Source: Candidatus Methanomethylophilaceae archaeon (GTDB lineage: Archaea > Thermoplasmatota > Thermoplasmata > Methanomassiliicoccales > Methanomethylophilaceae). Taken from it: 5,788 nucleotides of DNA. Made by a program: the position numbers and the translations under genes. This document shows positions 1 to 4,394 of the stretch, in pieces. The notes beneath the pieces were generated by a model. It saw nothing but the letters and a program-made list of their open reading frames with translations, made no database searches and was not told the origin of the DNA. How positions within the stretch are numbered: the stretch's first letter is position 1; every line of letters begins with the position of its first letter. The DNA is taken from assembly GCA_016296195.1 (NCBI GenBank), contig JAEDJU010000087.1, positions 1 to 5,788 of the forward strand, in the 5' to 3' direction.

Positions 1-514
1 TGCGACGGACCGCATTGGTGATGTCCTGCCTCCCGCCGTAGGCTATGGCCATGTTGAGGAAACGGTCGTTGTAATCCTTGGTACGCTCCACAGCGTAATC
101 CATGGCCTTCAGAACGTTGTCCGGCAGGAGGTCCATGTCACCGATGACCTTGATGCGGACGTGTTTCTCATGCACACGCCTGTCATCGGCGAAATCGTAG
201 AGGGATTTCTCGAGGAGGTCCATGAGGTAATCGACCTCGGACTGTTCCCTGTTGAAGTTCTCGGTGGAGAACGCGTAGACGGTTAGGATCTCTACGCCGA
301 GGTCGAGACACCAGTACAGGACCTCTTCCAGCTTCTCCCTTCCGAGTCTGTGACCCTCCATGGGTTCCGCCCCGAGTACCTCCTCGGCATAACGGCGGTT
401 CCCATCCATTATTATGGCTATGTGCCTGGGAATCGTCCCACCCAGAACCTCCTTCTCGATGTGCGTCTCATAGGTCGAGTACGCCTTGTCGGTGAGGATG
501 CGGGGGACCTCCAT
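1..514 (-). CDS. uppS: Cis-prenyltransferase (undecaprenyl/polyprenyl diphosphate synthase), 3' end cut off by window edge
   Basis: This enzyme adds isopentenyl diphosphate units in cis to an allylic diphosphate to build a long polyprenyl diphosphate. In archaea that product feeds the dolichol-type carrier for protein glycosylation. The first 171 codons are visible. The signature HIAIIMDGNRRYA spans residues 31-43, with the expected catalytic Asp at 37; the usual Trp after NRR is Tyr42. GHRLGREKLEEV (54-65) and VYAFSTENFNR (79-89) are further family blocks, and IAYGGRQDI (157-165) follows. The C-terminal RxSxF/WQ region lies outside the window, so intactness cannot be judged. I chose ATG 514 because GAGTGATC lies upstream with GAG 8 nt from the ATG. 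An in-frame GTG at 523, overlapping the upstream TGA as GTGA, would add three residues. It is the last visible gene of the folD operon. Confidence 0.93.
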   Translation of the reverse strand, partial: MEVPRILTDKAYSTYETHIEKEVLGGTIPRHIAIIMDGNRRYAEEVLGAEPMEGHRLGREKLEEVLYWCLDLGVEILTVYAFSTENFNREQSEVDYLMDLLEKSLYDFADDRRVHEKHVRIKVIGDMDLLPDNVLKAMDYAVERTKDYNDRFLNMAIAYGGRQDITNAVRR

Positions 515-519
515 ATGGA

Positions 520-1470
520 TCACTCGTAATCTTCGGGGATCCCTGCGGAACGCTCGCCCAGGTCGAAGCATCCGATGGCCGCAACGGCTCCGATGACCCC
601 TTTCGTACCTGTGACACTGATGATCTGGACACCGTTCTCCTCGGCGACCCTGATGGCATCCTCCGGGGTGTACAGCACGCTCTTGCAGCTCCATCCGAAA
701 TCCCTGAGTGCCTCGGGAACATGAAGTCCCTGGTAGACGGTGATGACTGAATCATCGGAGTAGGACTCCTTCCTGACGAAATCGACCGCATACTCGATGA
801 GTGCGGGAACCTCCTCCTCCCTGACGGCGAAGGACACCGCGGTGGAACAGCAGTTGGTGGTCTTGTTGGGAACCTTGGGGTTAAGCTGGATGATCTTGTG
901 CTCGATGAAACGTCCTATGGGACAGGTGGTCCCGAGTTTCATGGAGGTCACCCACGAGGCGCCCTTCTCCTTGGTGTCGGTGTCATCGATACCTATGATG
1001 ACACGGACGAGCTTGGGGGTGATGATGTCCACATGGGCACGGTGGGCACCACCGATCTTGAAATCATCGGGATACTCGGTGCGGATCACATCGCTGCACT
1101 GGGGGATGCATGCACCTATACCGACGGATGCTCCCGCGATACCGTACCAGGTGGTACGTACCTCGTCACCCTCGACCTTCAGTGCCTGGAGTCCCTGTCC
1201 ACCGACATCGGTTGTCACGGGACCGAAATTGAGCTCCCTCTCACCGATGATGGTGTCCATGACCAGCATGTTGGATTTCATGCGGATGTCCGTGATCACA
1301 CCCTTGGTGCGGCGCCTGTTGACGATGTCCCATTCGCCGGGACCCTGGGCCACACATTTCTCTATGATCTGAGCGACACCGTGCTCCTCATCCACAAGGG
1401 TGAAGAATCCCTGACAGAACATCTTGCCATACTTCTTCTCGACCTCGTCGGGCCTGAGTATCTGGACCAT
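520..1470 (-). CDS. Methanogenesis marker protein 11-like; TiaS-related protein of unknown function
   Basis: The 316-residue product matches my recollection of methanogenesis marker protein 11, a family restricted to methanogens with no function known to me. The second half resembles TiaS, the tRNA-Ile2 agmatidine synthetase: GIDDTDTKEKGAS (160-172) fits the TiaS IGIDDTD nucleotide-binding loop, QLNPKVPNKTT (195-205) fits RLNPNIPxKTRGN, and GTKGVIGAVAAIG (288-300) fits the GLIGALAAIG block. The first ~150 residues have no counterpart I recognise, and the TiaS OB-fold and C-terminal zinc ribbon are absent. Cysteines are plentiful (C121/C125, C207/C208, C262, C301). Two ATGs are adjacent, at 1473 and 1470. 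I prefer 1470, which puts GGAGG (1478-1482) 7 nt upstream, matching its neighbours; using 1473 gives an ATGA overlap with kptA. Family name is from memory; the TiaS similarity is visible. It might modify RNA or an unknown substrate. Confidence 0.75.
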   Translation of the reverse strand: MVQILRPDEVEKKYGKMFCQGFFTLVDEEHGVAQIIEKCVAQGPGEWDIVNRRRTKGVITDIRMKSNMLVMDTIIGERELNFGPVTTDVGGQGLQALKVEGDEVRTTWYGIAGASVGIGACIPQCSDVIRTEYPDDFKIGGAHRAHVDIITPKLVRVIIGIDDTDTKEKGASWVTSMKLGTTCPIGRFIEHKIIQLNPKVPNKTTNCCSTAVSFAVREEEVPALIEYAVDFVRKESYSDDSVITVYQGLHVPEALRDFGWSCKSVLYTPEDAIRVAEENGVQIISVTGTKGVIGAVAAIGCFDLGERSAGIPEDYE

Positions 1471-2138
1471 CATTCATCCTCCCCTTCATCGTCGGAATCC
1501 TCATAGTCATCGGGATCGGCAATCGAGAGTGCCTCCGGGGGAACATGCCTGCACAAGTAGACGGTCTTGGCTGCCTTTCCGATATCGGACCCCATGTCCA
1601 TGCAGACGCCTGTGTCCACGACCAAGATGACGGGGTCATCGACCCTGACAGAACCGGCACGGAGTGCATCCCTGTACGTGAGGGACAGATGGACCATGGC
1701 ACGGTCCGCGGGATAGATTCCGGCCTCCATGAGGAGCTCAGTCTCCTCGGGTGTTGCGGGATAGTAGAGCTCATCGGGGATGTTCTCGCAATCCAACTTG
1801 ATGTCCAGGGGGATGGTGTGACCGTATGTGGCACGGATCTTGCCACCGGAGATCGCGTACCTTCCCTTGGGATCGGTCTCGACGAGAGCCTCGATGTGCC
1901 TCGTCCTGATCCATCCCATACGGGGGTTGCGCTCCTTCACCTTGGCCAGGACGTCACGCATCGACACGAATCCCTGGGAATCCATCTCGAGTCCGTATTT
2001 CCCGTGTCTAAGGATCCCTGCGAGGGTCCTCCCGACCTTCTCGACCTCGTAGTCGGACATTATGAACTTGCCTTCCTCGCCGCAGTGGGGGCACACCTCG
2101 TTGCGGTGATATCCATGCTCCTCGCATTCCCTTATCAT
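1470..2138 (-). CDS. kptA: RNA 2'-phosphotransferase (Tpt1/KptA), archaeal type
   Basis: KptA transfers an internal RNA 2'-phosphate to NAD+, giving ADP-ribose 1'',2''-cyclic phosphate and nicotinamide. Its physiological role in archaea is unsettled, since their tRNA ligation does not obviously leave a 2'-phosphate. The 222 residues begin with a probable zinc finger (C5, H8, C16, C19) of the kind seen in archaeal KptA. The catalytic body follows: LAGILRHGKYGLEMD (39-53) with the Arg44-His45 pair, IRATYGHT (101-108) with Arg102, and DRAMVHLS (145-152) with Arg146. Together these would supply the family's Arg-His-Arg-Arg set. The usual HVHLS is MVHLS here. The tail (209-222) is strongly acidic. 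I chose ATG 2138 because GAGGTG lies upstream at 2145-2150; an in-frame GTG at 2147 inside that motif is an unlikely start. It sits 3 nt after folD. Confidence 0.92.
   Translation of the reverse strand: MIRECEEHGYHRNEVCPHCGEEGKFIMSDYEVEKVGRTLAGILRHGKYGLEMDSQGFVSMRDVLAKVKERNPRMGWIRTRHIEALVETDPKGRYAISGGKIRATYGHTIPLDIKLDCENIPDELYYPATPEETELLMEAGIYPADRAMVHLSLTYRDALRAGSVRVDDPVILVVDTGVCMDMGSDIGKAAKTVYLCRHVPPEALSIADPDDYEDSDDEGEDE
1478..1484 (-). promoter_or_regulatory. Ribosome binding site for the marker-11-like gene
   Basis: GGGGAGG on the minus strand lies inside the acidic 3' tail of kptA. GGAGG is 4 nt from ATG 1473 but 7 nt from ATG 1470. The other genes here use 7-8 nt, which favours 1470. 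Confidence 0.7.
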
Positions 2139-2140
2139 GT

Positions 2141-3028
2141 TCAACACCTCTCTGATGCCCTCTCGGCCGCCTTGACGGCATTGGCCATGAGCATGCAGAT
2201 GGTCATCGGGCCCACACCTCCAGGTACGGGGGTGATGGCCGAGACCTTGTCCTTGACCGAATCAAAGTCCACATCCCCGACGAGCCTGCTGCCCTTGGGG
2301 TGGGTTGGATCCTCGATCCTATTGGTTCCGACATCGATGACGACTGCACCGTCCTTCACCATGTCGGGGGTGACGAAGCGGGGTTTCCCAATCGCCACGC
2401 TGAGTATGTCGGCCTGCCTAGTGATGCTCGGCAGGTCCTTCGTGCGTGAATGCACGACCGTCACGGTAGAATCCGCACCCAATCCCCTCTGAAGCATCAT
2501 CGCCGCCATGGGTTTTCCGACGATGTTACTGCGTCCGATGACGACCACGTGTTTGCCGGATGTCTCCACACCGGAACGGATGATCATCTGCTGCACGCCC
2601 GCAGGGGTGGCGGGAAGGAAATCGGGATTGCCGATGAGGACGCGGCCCACATTGGTGGGATGGAAGCAATCCACGTCCTTGGAAGGTGATATGGCGTTTA
2701 TGACCTGCTCCTCGTCTAGATGGGACGGGAGCGGGAGCTGGACGAGGAAACCATGTATCGTGGGGTCCCTGTTGAGCTCGTCCACCTTGGCCATCAGCTC
2801 CTCCTGGGTCGTGTCCGCGGGCATGCGGACGGTCACGGACTTCATCCCGAGGGATTCGCACATCTCCCCCTTCTTCCTGACGTATACCTGCGATGCGGGA
2901 TCCTCCCCGACGAGTACGACTGCGAGTCCGGGCGTCACGCCCCTGGCTTTGAGAGCATCGATCCTCTGTCTGAGCTCTCCGTAAATCTCCTCGGACACTT
3001 CCTTACCGAGGATGAGCTTGGCCGTCAT
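2141..3028 (-). CDS. folD: Bifunctional methylenetetrahydrofolate dehydrogenase / methenyltetrahydrofolate cyclohydrolase
   Basis: FolD interconverts 5,10-methylene-, 5,10-methenyl- and 10-formyl-tetrahydrofolate in the cytosol using NAD(P). The 295-residue length is normal. Visible family features are SQVYVRKKGEMCE (46-58) with Tyr49 and the expected catalytic Lys53, GFLVQLPLP (93-101) with Gln97, KDVDCFHPTNVGR (117-129) with Asp120, the nucleotide-binding GRSNIVGKP (165-173), and TPVPGGVGPMT (266-276). The Cys in KDVDCFHP replaces the more common Gly. The open frame extends 5' to 3232, but that extension carries no family similarity and crosses the promoter. ATG 3028 has AGGTGA upstream (3033-3038). 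It is the first gene of the operon. In a methanogen whose energy pathway would use tetrahydromethanopterin or lack the methyl branch, FolD would serve folate-dependent biosynthesis; that is inference. Confidence 0.96.
   Translation of the reverse strand: MTAKLILGKEVSEEIYGELRQRIDALKARGVTPGLAVVLVGEDPASQVYVRKKGEMCESLGMKSVTVRMPADTTQEELMAKVDELNRDPTIHGFLVQLPLPSHLDEEQVINAISPSKDVDCFHPTNVGRVLIGNPDFLPATPAGVQQMIIRSGVETSGKHVVVIGRSNIVGKPMAAMMLQRGLGADSTVTVVHSRTKDLPSITRQADILSVAIGKPRFVTPDMVKDGAVVIDVGTNRIEDPTHPKGSRLVGDVDFDSVKDKVSAITPVPGGVGPMTICMLMANAVKAAERASERC
2145..2150 (-). promoter_or_regulatory. Ribosome binding site deciding the kptA start
   Basis: GAGGTG on the minus strand is a direct match to the anti-Shine-Dalgarno complement GGAGGTGA. 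It lies at the very end of folD, and its GAGG is 8 nt from ATG 2138. This rules in favour of that ATG over the GTG at 2147, which lies within the motif itself. Confidence 0.75.
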
Positions 3029-3059
3029 TTGGTCACCTGCCCGTTCGATGCCTGCATCC

Positions 3060-3073
3060 ATATATATTATATT
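3060..3073 (-). promoter_or_regulatory. TATA-box region of the folD operon promoter
   Basis: The minus strand reads AATATAATATATAT, an AT-only run in a GC-rich background. Its centre is about 39 nt upstream of the folD ATG, so an archaeal initiation site about 25 nt downstream would fall near 3040-3043. That leaves a leader of roughly 12-15 nt that still contains the AGGTGA motif. No clear BRE can be called; CCAGAA lies immediately upstream. Confidence 0.6.
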
Positions 3074-3246
3074 CTGGAGGGTGGAACGGATGGCCCGTCG
3101 TACATCATCATGTACCCGTAGACGGTGATATCGCCCCGAATACGGGATGTCTATGCATCGACACTGTGATGATCCGTATCGGACTGTCGTGATCGGAACG
3201 ATAGGGAAGACGAAGAAACGTAACCCATCCAACCAAAATCAGCACC

Positions 3247-3273
3247 GTTGATGCCCGAAAAGGTAGCATCGAC
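3247..3273. promoter_or_regulatory. Dyad / hairpin upstream of the zinc-ribbon microprotein gene, possible operator
   Basis: GTTGATGC (3247-3254) and GCATCGAC (3266-3273) form an 8-bp inverted repeat with one T-G mismatch and an 11-nt spacer, putting half-site centres 19 bp apart, nearly two helical turns. As RNA it could extend by a CC/GG pair closing a GAAAA loop. It ends 4 nt before the TATA-like TTAAAT at 3278, a position where archaeal activators can bind. Function is inferred from position and symmetry only. Confidence 0.4.
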
Positions 3274-3277
3274 CCCC

Positions 3278-3283
3278 TTAAAT
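3278..3283 (+). promoter_or_regulatory. Candidate TATA-like element for the microprotein gene
   Basis: TTAAAT stands alone in a C-rich stretch, with its centre about 26 nt before ATG 3307. Archaeal initiation about 25 nt downstream would place the transcript start at or next to the ATG, implying a leaderless mRNA. This agrees with the absence of a Shine-Dalgarno motif in 3281-3306. The match is weak. Confidence 0.35.
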
Positions 3284-3306
3284 CCTCCGTTCCGTTCCCA
3301 TCATCC

Positions 3307-3408
3307 ATGAGATGCATCTACTGCGGATGCGAGATTTCCGCCCTGAATCCATTCTCCATGTGCCCCACCTGTGGCCAACCCATCGACCTTCCGGTCGCCA
3401 GCAACTGA
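3307..3408 (+). CDS. 33-residue zinc-ribbon microprotein, function unknown
   Basis: This short frame runs from ATG 3307 to TGA 3406-3408. The protein is almost nothing but a zinc ribbon: two CxxC knuckles, C3-I-Y-C6-G and C19-P-T-C22-G, separated by 12 residues, with an extra Cys8 and a short tail to Asn33. The CPTCGQP knuckle is typical of stand-alone zinc-ribbon modules found at protein termini. Four well-placed cysteines in the right knuckles make a chance frame unlikely. There is no in-frame start further upstream close by and no ribosome binding site, so leaderless translation from the TTAAAT promoter is likely. Such a protein might act as a small nucleic-acid or protein-binding factor, but nothing in the sequence shows a partner. 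A fragment of a larger, decayed zinc-ribbon protein is the main alternative. Confidence 0.65.
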   Translation: MRCIYCGCEISALNPFSMCPTCGQPIDLPVASN

Positions 3409-3414
3409 TGCAAA

Positions 3415-3437
3415 GATCCGGGGTCCAGACCCCGATC
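3415..3437 (+). other. GC-rich hairpin just after the microprotein gene
   Basis: CGGGGTC (3419-3425) and GACCCCG (3428-3434) are perfect complements, effectively a 6-bp stem with a CCAG loop. GAT (3415-3417) and ATC (3435-3437) extend it past a bulged C. It starts 7 nt after the microprotein stop. ATCTTACAATCT follows, too poor in T for a confident terminator. It could stabilise the mRNA 3' end or help end transcription. Confidence 0.4.
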
Positions 3438-3468
3438 ATCTTACAATCTCCCCCATTCACCCGTCTCC

Positions 3469-3505
3469 GAATCCACTATCACCGTCTACATAGGGCTATG
3501 GATTC
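3469..3505. other. Bulged 11-bp inverted repeat between the microprotein and phospholipase-family genes
   Basis: GAATCCA (3469-3475) is the exact reverse complement of TGGATTC (3499-3505). Inside, CTAT (3476-3479) pairs with ATAG (3490-3493) around a 10-nt loop, leaving ggcta (3494-3498) as a one-sided bulge. The result is an 11-bp stem with no mismatches and one bulge. It lies about 12 nt before a TATA-like stretch, so it could be an operator, or an RNA fold if transcription continues from upstream. Confidence 0.4.
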
Positions 3506-3516
3506 CACCCGCCCGA

Positions 3517-3527
3517 ACATATTCTAC
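3517..3527 (+). promoter_or_regulatory. Candidate promoter of the phospholipase-family / transporter unit
   Basis: ACATATTCTAC is the most AT-rich stretch before the gene and is flanked by CCGAA (3513-3517) and TTCGG (3528-3532), a 5-bp inverted repeat that could form an overlapping operator. A start about 25 nt downstream, near 3546, would give a leader of about 46 nt containing the GGAGG and hairpin described separately. The TATA match is weak. Confidence 0.3.
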
Positions 3528-3566
3528 TTCGGACAGACTCATATCGGATACCACGTTCTATGGTTC

Positions 3567-3588
3567 GGAGGACCGTACTGACGGTACC
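3567..3588 (+). promoter_or_regulatory. Shine-Dalgarno motif with hairpin-folded spacer
   Basis: GGAGG (3567-3571) is a strong ribosome binding motif, but it is 21 nt from ATG 3593. The first 14 nt of the spacer form a perfect hairpin, ACCGT (3572-3576), loop ACTG, ACGGT (3581-3585). Folding it out leaves ACCATAC, 7 nt, which is the spacing used by neighbouring genes. The motif and hairpin are directly visible; their use is inferred. Confidence 0.5.
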
Positions 3589-3592
3589 ATAC

Positions 3593-4390
3593 ATGCCTTC
3601 GACGTATGCACATTACAGATTCGGCAGAGATGTCATGGCATCAACAAGCGGCGACGTCTGCAGGGACATCGTCGAGAATCTGGACATCTACAACATCGGC
3701 CTACATGGGCCGGATATCCTGTTCTATCACAACGCACTTGTGAAGAACCGCGTCAACACCATTGGATTCGGGATGCACGACCGTCCCGGAAAGGAGTTCT
3801 TCGGACCCGCCAGGGATGTCATCTCGGATATGGAGGATGCATCCGCGGGCAGGGCGTACCTGTACGGATTCATATGCCACTTCATGCTGGATAGCGAATG
3901 TCACCCCTACATAGAGGAGAAGATTGCCAGCAGCGGAGTGTCCCATACGAAGATCGAATCCGAATTCGACAGGATGCTCCTGGAGAAGGATGGCTTCAAT
4001 CCGTTCGGAAAGGACCTGACAGCCCACATCCACCCCTCGACCGACATCTCGGCGGTGATATCCCAATTCCTTCCTGATGTCACCCCCGATGAGGTCGAGA
4101 GGTCACTGAGGGAGATGATCACCTACAACGGATACATCAACACCCCCAGCCGTCTCAAGAGAGCCATGATCGAGAGGAAGCTCAAGGCCACAGGCAACCT
4201 CGAGGACATGGGCGGGATGGTCATCGGTCTGAAACCGGAACCGAGATGTGAGGACAGCAACGCCGGGCTGATGGACCTCTACGGTAACGCGGTACGTCCA
4301 ACGGCGATGCTCATGGAATCCTACTACGGATATCTGAAGGGCGAGTGCAACCTGCCGGCGAGGTTCGACAGGACGTTCTCGGTGGAGTGA
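3593..4390 (+). CDS. Zinc-dependent phospholipase C family protein, cytosolic form
   Basis: The 265-residue protein belongs to the family named for bacterial zinc phospholipase C and the alpha-toxin catalytic domain, enzymes that hydrolyse phospholipids to diacylglycerol and a phospho-headgroup. The ligand pattern of that fold can be traced: His7, Asp41 in GLHGPDILFYH (36-46), His62, then GFICHFMLDSECHPYI (92-107) with His96, Asp100 and His104, and His118-x3-Glu122. Unlike the toxins it has no signal peptide and no C-terminal lipid-binding domain, and the N-terminal Trp ligand is missing. Its substrate is therefore unknown. The frame opens at ATG 3560, which would add 11 residues. I chose ATG 3593 because MPSTYAHYRFG is the usual beginning of archaeal relatives as I recall them. 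It lies 4 nt before the transporter gene, suggesting co-transcription. Confidence 0.85.
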   Translation: MPSTYAHYRFGRDVMASTSGDVCRDIVENLDIYNIGLHGPDILFYHNALVKNRVNTIGFGMHDRPGKEFFGPARDVISDMEDASAGRAYLYGFICHFMLDSECHPYIEEKIASSGVSHTKIESEFDRMLLEKDGFNPFGKDLTAHIHPSTDISAVISQFLPDVTPDEVERSLREMITYNGYINTPSRLKRAMIERKLKATGNLEDMGGMVIGLKPEPRCEDSNAGLMDLYGNAVRPTAMLMESYYGYLKGECNLPARFDRTFSVE

Positions 4391-4394
4391 TCCC

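Noticed and set aside
898..1506. Long plus-strand frames opposite the marker-11-like gene (also 797-1372)
   Set aside because: They are antisense shadows of a well-supported minus-strand gene, with composition biased by the reverse codons and no recognisable motifs.
1545..2492. 315-codon plus-strand frame across kptA and folD
   Set aside because: It spans the junction of two clearly coding minus-strand genes and has no family features; GC-rich codon bias keeps the antisense frame open.
3166..3172. GTGATGA resembling a C box of a C/D small RNA
   Set aside because: No CTGA D box follows within a sensible distance; a minus-strand C-box-like match at 3105-3111 likewise lacks a D box.
3029..3232. 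N-terminal extension of folD up to position 3232
   Set aside because: The extra 68 residues have no FolD similarity, run through the TATA-like promoter, and a good ribosome binding motif sits directly before ATG 3028.
3251..3310. 19-codon frame ending in an ATGA overlap with the microprotein start
   Set aside because: There is no ribosome binding site, its frame lies partly within the proposed dyad and TATA-like element, and the overlap is readily coincidental.
3415..3437. Intrinsic terminator
   Set aside because: The stem is convincing, but there is no run of T after it; I kept it as a hairpin only.
3312..3581. 89-codon plus-strand frame over the microprotein gene and the following gap
   Set aside because: It is out of frame with the four-cysteine ribbon, has no motifs, and its later part lies in hairpin-rich intergenic sequence.
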